A stretch of 64,000 nt of DNA from NCBI GenBank assembly GCA_030538605.1, contig JAUNTQ010000004.1, positions 27,639-91,638 on the forward strand, read 5' to 3'. Positions 28,040 to 37,597 of this stretch are shown here, piece by piece (the stretch's first letter is position 1; each line of letters starts with the position of its first letter). The DNA comes from Pseudomonadota bacterium. Lineage in GTDB: Bacteria > Pseudomonadota > Gammaproteobacteria > Burkholderiales > Burkholderiaceae_C. The notes under the pieces are model-generated. The model was not told the DNA's origin and made no database searches. It worked only from the letters and a program-made list of their open reading frames with translations. The translations under genes and the position numbers were made by a program.

Positions 28040-28942
28040 ATGAATTACCCCACGATTGAAGATGCGGTTGGCCGCACGCCGCTGGTGCGCTTGCAGCGCG
28101 TGGATGCCGAAGCCAACGCCGCGCGCGGCAATGTGCTGCTGGCCAAGCTGGAGGGCAACAACCCCGCAGGGTCGGTGAAAGACCGGCCCGCGCTGTCGAT
28201 GATTCGCCGTGCCGAGGAGCGTGGCGAGATCAAGCCGGGCGACACGCTGATCGAGGCCACCAGCGGCAACACCGGCATTGCGCTGGCGATGGCCGCAGCC
28301 ATCAAGGGCTACCGCATGGTGCTCATCATGCCGGAGGACTTGTCCATCGAGCGCGCGCAGACCATGAAGGCATTTGGCGCGGAGCTGATCTTGACGCCGC
28401 GCTCGGGCGGCATGGAATACGCGCGCGACCTGGCCGACAAGATGGTGGCGCAGGGCAAGGGCCGCGTGCTCGATCAGTTTGCCAATGCCGACAACCCGCG
28501 CATCCACTACGAAGCCACCGGCCCTGAGCTGTGGCAACAGACAGACGGGCGCATCACGCACTTCGTCAGCGCGATGGGGACGACGGGCACCATCACCGGC
28601 GTGTCGCGCTTTCTGAAAGAGAAGAACCCGGCGGTGAAAATCATCGGTGCGCAGCCGTCGGAAGGCTCGCGCATTCCCGGCATCCGCAAGTGGCCCGAGG
28701 AATACCTGCCCAGGATCTACGACCCCCAGGCAGTGGACGAGCTGGTGCTGGTTGATCAGCTCGACGCCGAGGACATGGCGCGGCGGCTGGCGCGCGAAGA
28801 GGGCATCTTTGGCGGCATCTCCTCGGGCGGCGCGGCCTGGGTGGCGCAGCAGATTGCCGCGCGCGAGCAGGGCTCGACCATCGCTTTTGTGGTGTGCGAC
28901 CGGGGCGACCGGTATCTGTCCACCGGCGTGTTTCCGGCCTGA
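28040..28942 (+). CDS. cysM: Cysteine synthase B
   Basis: 300 residues from the ATG at 28040 (MNYPTIEDAVGRTPLVRL). The PLP lysine lies in NNPAGSVKDRPA. The phosphate- and substrate-binding loops EATSGNTGIALA and SAMGTTGTITG are intact, and VCDRGDRYLSTGVF at the C-terminus is typical of CysM. It makes cysteine from O-acetylserine and sulfide, or S-sulfocysteine with thiosulfate. The gene is divergent from tRNA-Leu with 40 bases between them. Confidence 0.95.
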   Translation: MNYPTIEDAVGRTPLVRLQRVDAEANAARGNVLLAKLEGNNPAGSVKDRPALSMIRRAEERGEIKPGDTLIEATSGNTGIALAMAAAIKGYRMVLIMPEDLSIERAQTMKAFGAELILTPRSGGMEYARDLADKMVAQGKGRVLDQFANADNPRIHYEATGPELWQQTDGRITHFVSAMGTTGTITGVSRFLKEKNPAVKIIGAQPSEGSRIPGIRKWPEEYLPRIYDPQAVDELVLVDQLDAEDMARRLAREEGIFGGISSGGAAWVAQQIAAREQGSTIAFVVCDRGDRYLSTGVFPA

Positions 28943-28962
28943 ATATTCTTGATAGAAATGGC

Positions 28963-28995
28963 CTATAGCGCTTGCCAGTCAAGCGCAAGCAGCTA
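28963..28995. terminator. Hairpin after cysM (AGCTGCTTGCG family)
   Basis: TATAGCGCTTGCCAGTCAAGCGCAAGCAGCTATA forms a short hairpin (GCGCTTG/CAAGCGC) next to an A-rich stretch. It is a short form of the window's AGCTGCTTGCG repeat, placed between cysM and the Nudix gene. Confidence 0.5.
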
Positions 28996-29010
28996 TAAAA
29001 ACAAAAGCAA

Positions 29011-29559
29011 ATGACCCGCTGGAACTATTGCCCTCAATGCGCCACGCCGCTTGAGATGCTGCCCATGCAGGAAGACAGCGGCATCGTGGAGCGCCTGCGC
29101 TGCGCCGCCTGCGGCTTCACGCACTGGAACAACCCGACGCCGGTGCTGGCGGCCATCGTCGAATACCGCGGCCAGGTGCTGCTGGCGCGCAACGCGGCGT
29201 GGCCGGCGAAGATGTTTGCGCTCATCACCGGCTTCATGGAAGCGGGCGAGACGCCGCAAGAGGGCATCGCGCGCGAGGTGAAGGAGGAAACCAACCTGGA
29301 CGTGCAGTCGCTCGGCCTGGTGGGCGTGTACGACTTTCAGCGCATGAACCAGGTCATCATCGCCTTTCACGCCGTGTGCGAGGGCGAGGTGAAGCTGTCG
29401 CCCGAGCTGGTCGATTGGCGGCTGTACGACTTGCCCGACTTGAAGTGCTGGCCCGCCGGCACCGGCTACGCGCTGGCCGACTGGCTGCGCACGCGCGGGC
29501 ACGAGCCGGTGTTTTTCACGCCCGAGGAAAACGCCGAACGCCGCAAAGGACTGGACTGA
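29011..29559 (+). CDS. Nudix hydrolase with N-terminal zinc ribbon
   Basis: 182 residues. A four-cysteine zinc ribbon (NYCPQCATPL ... LRCAACGFTHW) precedes a Nudix domain with a complete box: GFMEAGETPQEGIAREVKEE, followed by TNLDV. The family hydrolyses nucleoside diphosphates linked to another moiety; the zinc-ribbon arrangement recalls NudC-like NAD or ADP-ribose pyrophosphatases, but the substrate is inferred. The TusA-family gene overlaps its stop (TGATG), so the two are translationally coupled. Confidence 0.88.
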   Translation: MTRWNYCPQCATPLEMLPMQEDSGIVERLRCAACGFTHWNNPTPVLAAIVEYRGQVLLARNAAWPAKMFALITGFMEAGETPQEGIAREVKEETNLDVQSLGLVGVYDFQRMNQVIIAFHAVCEGEVKLSPELVDWRLYDLPDLKCWPAGTGYALADWLRTRGHEPVFFTPEENAERRKGLD

Positions 29560-29810
29560 TGGAGCCGACCGATCTCGATATCGCGAAAGAAGTGGATGCG
29601 CGCGGGCTGAACTGCCCGCTGCCCATCCTGAAGGCCAAGAAGGCGCTGGCCGAGCTGCAAAGCGGGCAGTTGCTGCGCGTGCTGACGACCGATCCCGGCG
29701 CGCTGCGCGACTTCGAGGCCTTTGCCCGGCAGACGGGCAACGCGCTGGTGGCGCAGAGCGAAAGCGGCAGCGCGGACGGCGAGACGGCGCACGTGCTGCG
29801 CCGAAGGTAA
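29559..29810 (+). CDS. TusA/SirA-family sulfur-carrier-like protein
   Basis: 83 residues; its ATG overlaps the Nudix stop codon. The family motif DARGLNCPLPILKAKKAL holds the single active Cys in the CPxP loop, followed by the beta-alpha-beta pattern LLRVLTTDPGALRDFEAFA. TusA proteins carry sulfur as persulfide for tRNA thiolation and other pathways. Proximity to cysM is consistent with sulfur metabolism but is not proof. It ends 9 bases from the convergent galU stop. Confidence 0.9.
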   Translation: MEPTDLDIAKEVDARGLNCPLPILKAKKALAELQSGQLLRVLTTDPGALRDFEAFARQTGNALVAQSESGSADGETAHVLRRR

Positions 29811-29819
29811 GACCGCCGC

Positions 29820-30707
29820 TCAGGTTTCGAGCGCTTTCAGGTATTCGCGAAAGCTCGCGCCCATTTGCGGGTGTTGCAGCGCCAGCTCCACCGTGGCTTG
29901 CAAAAACCCATCTTTGCTACCGCAATCGTAGCGTTTGCCGTCGTATTGATAGGCGTAAACGCGCTCTTTGGTCATCAGGCTGGCGATGGCGTCGGTGAGC
30001 TGGATTTCGCCGCCCGCGCCGGGCGGCTGGTTGCGGATTTCGTCGAAGATGCGCGGCGTGAGGATGTAGCGCCCGGCCACGCCCATGCGCGAGGGCGCGG
30101 CTTCGGGGGCGGGTTTTTCCACGATGCGCTCGATGTTGATCAGCCGCTCGCCCGCAGGCGTGCCGGCCACGATGCCGTAGCGGCGCACCTGGTCTTGCGG
30201 CACCTGCTGCACCGCCAGCACCGAGCGGCCCAGGGCTTCGAAGGCGCGGGTCATCTGCGCCAGCACGGGCGCGCCGCCGGCGGGGCCGACCATCAGGTCG
30301 TCGGCCAGCAGCACGGCAAAGGGCTGGTCGCCCACGATGTGCGCGGCGCACAGCACGGCGTGGCCCAGGCCCAGCGAGCGCGGCTGGCGCACGTAGGTGC
30401 AGTCCATGTCGTCGGGGGCGACGGCATGCACGGTGGCCAGCAGCTCGGCCTTGCCGGCGGCTTGCAGCTCGCTTTCCAGCTCGTAGGCGGTGTCGAAGTG
30501 GTCTTCGATGGCGCGCTTGCTGCGGCCGGTGACGAACACCATGTGGCGCACGCCCGCCGCGTAGGCTTCTTCCACGGCGTATTGGATCAGGGGCTTGTCC
30601 ACGATGGGCAGCATCTCCTTCGGGCTGGCCTTGGTGGCAGGCAGAAAGCGCGTGCCGAGGCCGGCAACGGGAAAGACGGCGGTGAGAACCTGCGGAGAAG
30701 GTGACAT
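29820..30707 (-). CDS. galU: UTP-glucose-1-phosphate uridylyltransferase
   Basis: 295 residues from the ATG at 30707. The nucleotidyltransferase signature is intact: [49 protein letters not shown], and a C-terminal [15 protein letters not shown]. It makes UDP-glucose for exopolysaccharide, lipopolysaccharide and osmoprotectants. The length is normal. It is divergent from the hydroxyacid dehydrogenase-like gene. Confidence 0.95.
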   Translation of the reverse strand: MSPSPQVLTAVFPVAGLGTRFLPATKASPKEMLPIVDKPLIQYAVEEAYAAGVRHMVFVTGRSKRAIEDHFDTAYELESELQAAGKAELLATVHAVAPDDMDCTYVRQPRSLGLGHAVLCAAHIVGDQPFAVLLADDLMVGPAGGAPVLAQMTRAFEALGRSVLAVQQVPQDQVRRYGIVAGTPAGERLINIERIVEKPAPEAAPSRMGVAGRYILTPRIFDEIRNQPPGAGGEIQLTDAIASLMTKERVYAYQYDGKRYDCGSKDGFLQATVELALQHPQMGASFREYLKALET

Positions 30708-30823
30708 GAGGGGGTGTTCAGAGTGATAAAGTGCCAGCGAATTGCCCGCCAGGGGTGATGCAGAGGCAACGGCGGTGCCCGCTTGGCACTTGGCGCTTGC
30801 AACATCAAGAAGAGAGGAAACGC

Positions 30824-31795
30824 GTGGACATTCTCCTGCTGGAGGATCTGGCGCCTGACGCCCGCCAGTGGCTGGCCGACAGGCATGCGGTGCATTATCG
30901 GCCAGAGCTGATGGGTGACATGACCGCGCTGCGCAGCCATTTGTACAAGGCCGATGCGCTGGTGGTGCCGCCGGGCCTGATGGTCAACGCGCAGTTGCTG
31001 GATTTCGCGCCGCGCCTGGTGGCGCTGGGCCGCATCCACGACGGCACCGAGAACGTCGACTTCGAAGCCTGCCAGCGCCGCCGCGTGCGGGTGATCCAGG
31101 CGTCCAGCGCCACGGTGCGCGCCAGCGCCGAATACCTGCTGTCGGCGCTGCTGGCGCTGTTTCGCCAGGGCGTGCGTCAGCGCGGCGATGGCGACGTGCG
31201 CAGCCTGCGTCGGCCGGGGCGCGAGATCAATGACAGCGTGATTGCGCTGCTGGGCCTGTCGCCGCCGGCGCACATGCTGGCCACCATGCTGGTGCCGCTG
31301 GGCGCACGCGTGGTGGGCTATGACCCCGCCGTGCACCGCAGCGCCGAGCTGTGGCGCCGCCTGGGTGTGCAGCCGATGGGGCTGACGGAGATGCTGGAGG
31401 TGGCCGACGCGGTGTCGATGCAGCTGGTGTATGCCTCGCGCTACCGCGGTCTGCTGGGCGATCGCGTGTTGTCGGCCTGCAAGTTCGGCCAGATGTGGAG
31501 CAGCATCAGCCGCCCGTCGCTGTTCGAGCTGCCCGCGCTGGCACAGGTGCTGCGCACGCGCCGCATCAGCGCGCTGATGATGGACAGCGACGACGAAAGC
31601 CTGTCGGCCCCCGACATGCCACTGGCCAACTTGACCAACGTGCGCATCACCCCGCGGCTGGCACCGTTCACGCACGAGTCGGTGCTGCGCGGCAGCTGGT
31701 ACCTGGCCGACCGCATTCACGAAACCCTGGTGATGGCCGAGGTGCGCAAGCAGCCCGGCATGCTGCTGGACAGCGACCCCATGCCGCTGGCCTGA
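30824..31795 (+). CDS. D-isomer 2-hydroxyacid dehydrogenase-like protein, probably catalytically degenerate
   Basis: 323 residues from a GTG at 30824, chosen for GAGAGGAAA a few bases upstream. The fold order matches the PGDH/formate dehydrogenase family ([19 protein letters not shown], then a second Rossmann domain). However, the glycine-rich NAD loop is replaced by [16 protein letters not shown], with only one of the expected glycines. The usual TPHxxGxT catalytic-His motif reads [10 protein letters not shown], and the E of the catalytic dyad is not evident in [10 protein letters not shown]. This suggests a binding or regulatory pseudoenzyme. It stands alone between galU and valS. Confidence 0.75.
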   Translation: MDILLLEDLAPDARQWLADRHAVHYRPELMGDMTALRSHLYKADALVVPPGLMVNAQLLDFAPRLVALGRIHDGTENVDFEACQRRRVRVIQASSATVRASAEYLLSALLALFRQGVRQRGDGDVRSLRRPGREINDSVIALLGLSPPAHMLATMLVPLGARVVGYDPAVHRSAELWRRLGVQPMGLTEMLEVADAVSMQLVYASRYRGLLGDRVLSACKFGQMWSSISRPSLFELPALAQVLRTRRISALMMDSDDESLSAPDMPLANLTNVRITPRLAPFTHESVLRGSWYLADRIHETLVMAEVRKQPGMLLDSDPMPLA

Positions 31796-32205
31796 GCGCG
31801 GCTTGTGTGCACGCTGCCGGGGTGGCAGTGTGTTATGAATAAAAAGTGAGCTGCTTGCGCACGTTATAAAACGTTTTCAGGTATAAATGTATCTGAAAAC
31901 GTTTTATAACCTACGCAAGAAGCTATTTTTTTGATATAACTGAACCCAAAAACAATCAGACGCTTCTTGCTCCCTCCCCCAGCGGGGGAAGGGGCCAACA
32001 GCCAAAACGCTTGTCGGCTTATTTATGAGATTGGCTATAGCTGTAAAGCCACTCAACAACTGGACGCAGAGGACGCAAAGATTCCGCAGAGGACGCAAAA
32101 GAAACAACCAAATGATTTTTGGTTTTCTTTTGCGTCCTTCGCGAACCCTTCGCGTCCTTCGCGTCCGGATGTCTGGCTGTTTTTCAACGCGATGGCCCGG
32201 CGGCC
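31796..32205. repeat. Intergenic repeat cluster between convergent genes
   Basis: Three units are visible and no gene. First is a long palindrome at 31849-31924, with AGCTGCTTGCG at the left edge and near-perfect arms (GTTATAAAACGTTTTCAG and its inverse). Second is a CCCCCAGCGGGGG hairpin at about 31976-31990. Third is a GAGGACGCAAA/TTTGCGTCC-type repeat at about 32060-32172, which may also terminate valS. Confidence 0.7.
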
Positions 32206-35052
32206 TCAACCCAGCCGCTTGAGCTGCTCGCGCAGCTTGTCCAGCGCGGCGGTGAAGTCGGCCACGCGCTTTTGCTCCTGCTCGATCACGGCGGGTGGCG
32301 CCTTGGCGACGAAGGCTTGGTTGCCCAGCTTGACGCTGGCCTTGGCTAACTCGCCTTCGAGCCGCTTGATCTCCTTGTCGAGCCGGGCTTTTTCGGCCGC
32401 CACGTCGATGGCCATGAACAGCGCCAGCCGCGCATCGCCCACCACGGCCACGGGTGCAGCGCCCGCGGCCTGGGCCCATTCGGCTTCGCTGGCAAAGCAC
32501 TTGACTTCGCTCAGCTTGGCCAGCGCCTGCAACACGGCCGCATGGGCGGCAATGAAGCCGTCGTCGCCGGCCACGAACAGCGGCAGGCGCTGCGCGGGCG
32601 AGACGCCCATTTCGCCACGCAGCGTGCGGCAGGCGTCCACCACCGACTTCAGCCGCGCCACCTGCGCTTCAGCCGCTTCGTCGATGTGGGCGGCCTGCGC
32701 GGCAGGGTAGGGCGCGACGGCAATCGAAGCGCCCGTCTTGCCCGCCACGGGCGCCACGGCCTGCCACAGCGCTTCGGTCACGAAGGGGATGATGGGGTGC
32801 GCCAGCCGCAGGATGGCTTCGAGCACGCGCACCAGCGTGCGGCGCGTGGCGCGCTGCTGCTCAGGCATGCCGGTCTGGATCTGCACCTTGGCGATTTCCA
32901 GGTACCAGTCGCAGTACTCGTTCCACACGAAGTCGTAGAGCGTGTTGGCCACGGTGTCGAGGCGGTAGTCGGCAAAGCCTTTGTCAACCTGGCTTTCAGT
33001 CTTTTGCAGGCGGCTGACGATCCAGCGGTCGGCGGCGGAGCGTTCGCTGGAGCTGTCGCCGCTGCTGTCGCAGTCGTGCCCTTCGCAGTTCATCAGCACG
33101 AAGCGCGATGCGTTCCACAGCTTGTTGCAGAAGTTGCGGTAGCCCTCGCAGCGCTTGCTGTCGAAGTTGACGGTGCGCCCCAGCGTGGCCATGGCGGCAA
33201 AGGTGAAGCGCAGCGCGTCGGCGCCGTAGCCGGGAATGCCGTCGGGGAATTCTTTCTTCGTGTTCTCGCGCACTCGTGGCGCTGTCTCGGGCTTGCGCAG
33301 GCCGGTGGTGCGTTTTTCGAGCAGGGGCGCGAGCGCAATGCCGTCGATCAGGTCCACGGGGTCGAGCACGTTGCCTTCCGACTTGCTCATCTTCTTGCCA
33401 TGCGCGTCGAGCACCAGGCCGTGGATGTACACGTCGCGGAAGGGCACCTGACCGGTGAAGTGCGTGGTCATCATGATCATGCGGGCCACCCAGAAGAAGA
33501 TGATGTCGTGGCCGGTGACCAGTACGGAGGAGGGCAGGTAGAGCGACAGGTCTTGGGTCTTCTCGGGCCAGCCGAGCGAGCTGAAAGGCACCAGGGCGGA
33601 GGAGTACCAGGTGTCGAGCACGTCGGGGTCGCGCGTGAGCGCACCGGTGTAGCCAGCTTTTTCGGCCTTGGCGCGCGCTTCATCCTCGTTGCGCGCCACG
33701 AAAATGGAACCATCTTCGCCATACCAGGCCGGAATCTGGTGGCCCCACCACAGCTGGCGGCTGATGGTCCAGTCCTGGATGTTGTTCATCCACTGGTTGT
33801 AGGTGTTGACCCAGTTCTCGGGCACGAAGCGCACCTGGCCCGATTGCACCGCGTCGATGGCTTTTTGCGCGATGGATTGGCCCGTTTCGTCGGGCTTGGT
33901 CATGGCGACGAACCATTGGTCGGTCAGCATGGGTTCGATGATCTGGCCGGTGCGAGCGCAGCGCGGCACCATCAGCTTGTGTTTTTTGGTCTCCACCAGC
34001 AGGCCCTGCGCTTGCAGATCGGCCACGATGGCTTTACGGGCGGCGAAACGGTCGAGGCCGCGGTATTTTTCGGGCGCCTGGTCGTTGATGGTGGCATCGA
34101 GGTTGAGCACGCCGATCATCGGCAGCCCGTGCCGCTGGCCCACGGCGTAGTCGTTGGCGTCGTGCGCGGGCGTGACCTTGACCACGCCGGTACCAAAGTC
34201 CTTGTCCACGTAGTCGTCGGCAATCACGGGGATCTGGCGGCCCACCAAAGGCAGCGTGACGCTCTGGCCGATCAGGTGCCGGTAGCGCTCGTCCTCCGGG
34301 TGCACCATCACGGCCACGTCGCCCAGCATGGTTTCGGGCCGCGTGGTGGCCACCACGAGCTGCCCGCTGCCATCGGCCAGCGGGTAGGCGATGTGCCACA
34401 GAAAACCGTCTTCTTCTGCGCTCTCGACCTCCAGATCGCTCACGGCGGATTTCAGCTCCGGATCCCAGTTGACCAGGCGCTTGCCGCGATAGATCAGCCC
34501 CTGCTCGTGCAGCTTGACGAAGGTCTCCGTCACCACGCGCGAGAGCTTGTCGTCCATGGTGAAGTACTCGCGCGACCAGTCCACGCTGGCGCCCATGCGG
34601 CGCATTTGCTGGGTGATGGTGTTGCCGCTTTGCTGCTTCCAGTCCCACACGCGGGCGACGAAGTTCTTGCGGCCCAGGTCGTGGCGGCTTTGGCCTTGCG
34701 CCTGCAACTGGCGCTCGACCACGATCTGCGTGGCGATGCCCGCGTGGTCGGTGCCGGGCACCCACAGCGTGTTGAAGCCGCGCATGCGGTGGTAGCGCGT
34801 GAGGCTGTCCATGATGGTCTGGTTGAACGCGTGCCCCATGTGCAGCGTGCCGGTGACGTTGGGCGGCGGCAGCTGCACGGCGAAGTTCTCACCCTTTTGT
34901 GCGGCCTCGGCGCTGGGCTGGCCGGTGCCGCGATAGCCCGCGCGGCCCAGGCCAGCCGCTTCCCACACCGGGCCCCAGTGCGCCTCGATGGCAGCGGGTT
35001 CAAAGGATTTGGACAGGGCGTCAAGGCCGGGTTGTGCAGGGGCGGTGGACAT
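32206..35052 (-). CDS. valS: Valyl-tRNA synthetase
   Basis: 948 residues from the ATG at 35052 ([15 protein letters not shown]). Class I synthetase motifs are present: the HIGH-type [15 protein letters not shown] near residue 70, the KMSKSEGN loop, the editing domain ([19 protein letters not shown]), and the C-terminal coiled-coil arm typical of ValRS ([20 protein letters not shown]). It charges tRNA-Val and is essential. Codons before 35052 are open but not conserved-looking. Confidence 0.96.
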   Translation of the reverse strand: MSTAPAQPGLDALSKSFEPAAIEAHWGPVWEAAGLGRAGYRGTGQPSAEAAQKGENFAVQLPPPNVTGTLHMGHAFNQTIMDSLTRYHRMRGFNTLWVPGTDHAGIATQIVVERQLQAQGQSRHDLGRKNFVARVWDWKQQSGNTITQQMRRMGASVDWSREYFTMDDKLSRVVTETFVKLHEQGLIYRGKRLVNWDPELKSAVSDLEVESAEEDGFLWHIAYPLADGSGQLVVATTRPETMLGDVAVMVHPEDERYRHLIGQSVTLPLVGRQIPVIADDYVDKDFGTGVVKVTPAHDANDYAVGQRHGLPMIGVLNLDATINDQAPEKYRGLDRFAARKAIVADLQAQGLLVETKKHKLMVPRCARTGQIIEPMLTDQWFVAMTKPDETGQSIAQKAIDAVQSGQVRFVPENWVNTYNQWMNNIQDWTISRQLWWGHQIPAWYGEDGSIFVARNEDEARAKAEKAGYTGALTRDPDVLDTWYSSALVPFSSLGWPEKTQDLSLYLPSSVLVTGHDIIFFWVARMIMMTTHFTGQVPFRDVYIHGLVLDAHGKKMSKSEGNVLDPVDLIDGIALAPLLEKRTTGLRKPETAPRVRENTKKEFPDGIPGYGADALRFTFAAMATLGRTVNFDSKRCEGYRNFCNKLWNASRFVLMNCEGHDCDSSGDSSSERSAADRWIVSRLQKTESQVDKGFADYRLDTVANTLYDFVWNEYCDWYLEIAKVQIQTGMPEQQRATRRTLVRVLEAILRLAHPIIPFVTEALWQAVAPVAGKTGASIAVAPYPAAQAAHIDEAAEAQVARLKSVVDACRTLRGEMGVSPAQRLPLFVAGDDGFIAAHAAVLQALAKLSEVKCFASEAEWAQAAGAAPVAVVGDARLALFMAIDVAAEKARLDKEIKRLEGELAKASVKLGNQAFVAKAPPAVIEQEQKRVADFTAALDKLREQLKRLG

Positions 35053-35281
35053 GGCGGGTGCGGAGGGCGGTTGAAAGCGCCAGCAGCAGCGCGTGCGCTG
35101 GCGCAAAAACCGGCAATTTTAGCGGCGGCCCGCGCGTGGCGGCTGGCGTGGTCAACGCATGGAGCACGAAGCAGGGTGCGTCTGCCGCGCTGGGTTAACT
35201 TGCGCTTGATGCTATTTAAAAGGTAGCTTTGGCACTGCTTGAAGGTCTGTAGGAGGCAAGCCGCTGCCTACAATCGGCGGC

Positions 35282-36070
35282 ATGACTGTCCCGCTGTTGC
35301 CCGATGACCTGGAGCGCCGTTTCGGCGGTTTGGCGCGCCTGTATGGCTCGCAAGGTGCCGAGCGCATCCGCGCGGCCCATGTGGCCGTGGCGGGCATTGG
35401 CGGCGTGGGCTCGTGGGCGGCGGAGGCGCTGGCGCGCAGCGGCGTGGCGCGGCTCACGCTGATCGACCTGGATCACGTGGCCGAGTCCAACGTCAACCGG
35501 CAGATCCACGCGCTGACCGACACGCTGGGCCAGGCCAAGGTGGCGGCCATGCAGGCGCGCATCGCCCTCATTCACCCCGGCTGCGTGGTGCATGCGGTGG
35601 ATGCCTTCGTCGAGCCCGGCAACTGGCCCCAGCTGCTGCCCGCGCCCCCAGATGCCGTGATCGACGCCTGCGACCAGATGCAGGCCAAGCTGGCCATGGC
35701 TGCCTGGGCGCGTGCGCAAGGTGCGCGCTTCATCACCGTGGGTGCGGCGGGCGGCAAGCGCCACGCGGAGCGGGTGGAGATCGCCGATGTGGCAGATGTG
35801 ACACACGACCCCCTCATCGCCCAGCTGCGCCAGCGCCTGCGCCGCCAGCACGGTGCGCCCGGCCCCGGCAAGCGCATTGGCGTGCCAGCCGTGTTCAGCC
35901 GAGAAAATGTGAGCATGCCGCCCACGTGTGACGCACCTGATGGCACGGACGGAACGCTCAACTGCCACGGCTATGGCTCCACCGTGGCCGTCACCGCCGC
36001 CTTCGGCATGTGCGCGGCGGGCTGGGTGCTGAACCAGCTGGCGGCAGGGGCTGAAAAAAGCAGGCTATAA
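35282..36070 (+). CDS. tcdA: tRNA threonylcarbamoyladenosine dehydratase (ThiF/E1 family)
   Basis: 262 residues. The ATP-binding E1 motif VAVAGIGGVGSWAAEALARSG and the following LTLIDLDHVAESNVNRQIHAL are clear, as is the DACDQMQAKLAM segment typical of TcdA/CsdL. The protein cyclises the t6A modification of ANN-decoding tRNAs to ct6A. Its stop codon lies inside the TATAAT of the tRNA-Lys promoter. Confidence 0.9.
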   Translation: MTVPLLPDDLERRFGGLARLYGSQGAERIRAAHVAVAGIGGVGSWAAEALARSGVARLTLIDLDHVAESNVNRQIHALTDTLGQAKVAAMQARIALIHPGCVVHAVDAFVEPGNWPQLLPAPPDAVIDACDQMQAKLAMAAWARAQGARFITVGAAGGKRHAERVEIADVADVTHDPLIAQLRQRLRRQHGAPGPGKRIGVPAVFSRENVSMPPTCDAPDGTDGTLNCHGYGSTVAVTAAFGMCAAGWVLNQLAAGAEKSRL

Positions 36071-36071
36071 T
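36066..36071 (+). promoter_or_regulatory. -10 element of tRNA-Lys promoter overlapping the tcdA stop
   Basis: A perfect TATAAT contains the TAA stop of tcdA and lies 50 bases before tRNA-Lys. No good -35 is seen at 17 bp. The leader has a 9-bp stem, TTTCCTGCA (36079-36087) with TGCAGGAAA (36110-36118). Confidence 0.6.
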
Positions 36072-36121
36072 CTGAGGCTTTCCTGCATATGGCGGTGCAA
36101 ACGGTGGTGTGCAGGAAATGT

Positions 36122-36197
36122 GGGTCGTTAGCTCAGTTGGTAGAGCAGCGGACTTTTAATCCGTTGGTCGGCAGTTCGAGCCTGCCACGACCTACCA
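36122..36197 (+). tRNA. tRNA-Lys (anticodon TTT), integration target
   Basis: 76 nt with encoded CCA. The acceptor GGGTCGT pairs with ACGACCT (G1.U72 wobble), and the anticodon loop CTTTTAA gives TTT. Its last 49 bases (36149-36197) recur exactly at 42097-42145, marking it as the attachment site of the island that follows. The gene remains whole. Confidence 0.96.
36149..36197 (+). repeat. attL: 49-bp direct repeat in the 3' half of tRNA-Lys
   Basis: Identical to 42097-42145, from the anticodon stem (CGGACTTTTAATCCG) through the CCA end. The bases on either side differ between the two copies, so the boundaries of the repeat are sharp. Confidence 0.95.
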
Positions 36198-36221
36198 TCA
36201 AACATGGCGTAAAGCCTAGAA

Positions 36222-36252
36222 AGCCTGCTACTTAAACAGTAGCGGGCTTTTT
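36222..36252 (+). terminator. Terminator supplied to tRNA-Lys by the island
   Basis: AGCCTGCTACT (36222-36232) pairs with AGTAGCGGGCT (36238-36248), with one T.G pair, and is followed by TTTTTTC. It lies inside the element, just past attL, and would end the tRNA-Lys transcript. Confidence 0.85.
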
Positions 36253-36274
36253 TCTTTTTCGCTTCCCCCGATTT

Positions 36275-36294
36275 TTTGCCAGAAATTTGCCAGA
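36275..36294 (+). repeat. Integrase arm-type sites, left end
   Basis: Two direct TTTGCCAGA copies start at 36275 and 36286, 11 bp apart. The same word is repeated at 11-bp spacing at the other end of the island (41949-41979), which suggests binding sites for the integrase N-terminal domain. Confidence 0.6.
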
Positions 36295-36414
36295 TTTCGA
36301 GCGGAACCCCTCCCGTTGCATGACGCAAGGCGTTGGCGCCTTGAAGCTAGAACGTTCACCACCATCTATCGCAGCTACGTACAACCTGCCACACATCCAT
36401 GGAGGGAAGAGGCA

Positions 36415-36906
36415 ATGTCAGTATTCAATGAAGTTATTGCTGCGCATGAGAAGGCCAAAGCCGAACAGGCGACACAGGAAGAGAAGCAGCGCACGATGGC
36501 CATCGAAAAGGACGCAGCGTTTCGCAGGTACTTCGATGAAATGGTGCAAGGGTTGCTGCTTCCTGAGGGGACTAAGTTCGTTCAAGATGCTGAGGCATAT
36601 GGATTCCCGTCTGAGATCAACGCCAAACCAGATGGCAAGGGAAATCCTTACTTCTCGATTTCGGTCGTTCCCAAAAAAGGTGTGCCTCCCTCTCCGTTTG
36701 GATATTCCAATGCGGACAAAGCCGTTTTTTCGCTGCAAGGTCTTGTTGACGAGAAGGTGGTACTGGTCGCGTCCTACTACGATCAACGCGTTGAAAACGG
36801 TGTGCAAAAACATCGCTGCGCCATCGGGGACATCACTCCCGATTGGCTCAACACGCAGCTGAAAGAGTTCTTGTCGAGAGCGTTGCGGGCTCGAAACGGC
36901 AACTGA
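36415..36906 (+). CDS. Island cargo protein of unknown function
   Basis: 163 residues from the ATG at 36415, chosen because GGAGGGAAGAGG precedes it; the frame is open further upstream without a good start. It is the only plus-strand gene of the element and lies next to attL. The N-terminal 45 residues are charged and helical (AHEKAKAEQATQEEKQRT), and the rest is mixed (LPEGTKFVQDAEAYGFPSEI, NPYFSISVVPKKG, FSLQGLVDEKVVLVASYYDQRV). There is no signal, membrane segment or known motif. Its position matches where satellites and islands keep accessory genes, so a defence or host-fitness role is conceivable but unproven. Confidence 0.7.
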   Translation: MSVFNEVIAAHEKAKAEQATQEEKQRTMAIEKDAAFRRYFDEMVQGLLLPEGTKFVQDAEAYGFPSEINAKPDGKGNPYFSISVVPKKGVPPSPFGYSNADKAVFSLQGLVDEKVVLVASYYDQRVENGVQKHRCAIGDITPDWLNTQLKEFLSRALRARNGN

Positions 36907-36981
36907 CGTTTCCTGCACGCCCTTCGGTGGGCTAGTGTTGGTTGCGTTTGTGGCCTGTTCCACATGGACATACGTGATGCG

Positions 36982-37413
36982 CTACAGGCTACCCAAACTG
37001 CCGAATAGCTTTGCATCGGCTCGTATAGCGGCCTGCGTGGCCCGCTGTATCAAGTCCTCTTTATCGGGGTCGTATTCGGGTGTGGTGTAGTCGAGTAGTG
37101 CCCTTGCCGCCCGCAGGCGTGTTGCAGGTGGCGCGTTCTCCATGAGGCTTGTCAGTGTCCGTACAGCCTGCATGCGCTTGTTCTGCATGTATTCGTCTGC
37201 GGTCATGCCGCGCTGGGCAATGAGGTCTTGCACCAAATTTTGAAATTCAGGCATGGATGCCCATTTGCAAACGGTTTGGGGCGATACGCCCACGGTCTGG
37301 GCTGTCTGGGCCTGCGTCTTGCCGTTCGCCAGTTCAAGGACGGCGCGAAGCTGCTTTGCTGACAATGGTTTTTGGGATGGGGTCTGGGCGGCGGTGGAAT
37401 AGTTGACGGCCAT
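36982..37413 (-). CDS. Helix-turn-helix protein resembling phage terminase small subunit
   Basis: 143 residues from the ATG at 37413, preceded by AAGAAGGTGAAG; an upstream TTG at 37491 would add 26 residues. The HTH is clear: LSAKQLRAVLELANGKTQAQ continuing TAQTVGVSPQTVCKWASMPEF. This pattern, followed by a helical tail (LVQDLIAQRGMTADEYMQNKRMQAVRTL), is like phBC6A51-type terminase small subunits and related DNA-binding proteins. It could bind the element's own DNA or redirect a helper phage's packaging; a plain regulator is the simpler alternative. Two GGAATAGCGCT direct repeats lie just upstream. Confidence 0.7.
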   Translation of the reverse strand: MAVNYSTAAQTPSQKPLSAKQLRAVLELANGKTQAQTAQTVGVSPQTVCKWASMPEFQNLVQDLIAQRGMTADEYMQNKRMQAVRTLTSLMENAPPATRLRAARALLDYTTPEYDPDKEDLIQRATQAAIRADAKLFGSLGSL

Positions 37414-37447
37414 TGGCTTCACCTTCTTTCGGGTTCCTTCAAAGACT

Positions 37448-37479
37448 GGAATAGCGCTTGCCGTTTTTGGAATAGCGCT
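37448..37479 (-). promoter_or_regulatory. Direct-repeat operator candidate upstream of the HTH gene
   Basis: GGAATAGCGCT occurs at 37448-37458 and 37469-37479, 21 bp apart, or two helical turns. The second copy continues into the palindrome ATAGCGCTAT. It lies 35-66 bases before the HTH start, which fits autoregulation (inferred). Confidence 0.45.
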
Positions 37480-37597
37480 ATCGTTTGTCAAGCAAGGCGG
37501 CTTGGCAGGGGTCAGGGGTAGGCGGCGTGTGTATGGTGCCCGATGTGCTGATGCCTACCCCTGAGCCTGACTTGCCGTGTCGCTGGTGATTGATGGG

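Noticed and set aside
30770..30800. Sigma-54-like TTGGCACTTGGCGCTTGC before the hydroxyacid dehydrogenase-like gene
   Set aside because: The spacing between the GG and GC elements is two bases too long for an RpoN promoter.
32542..35226. Plus-strand open frame of 894 codons over valS
   Set aside because: Antisense to an intact valyl-tRNA synthetase; His/Gly/Ala-rich shadow.
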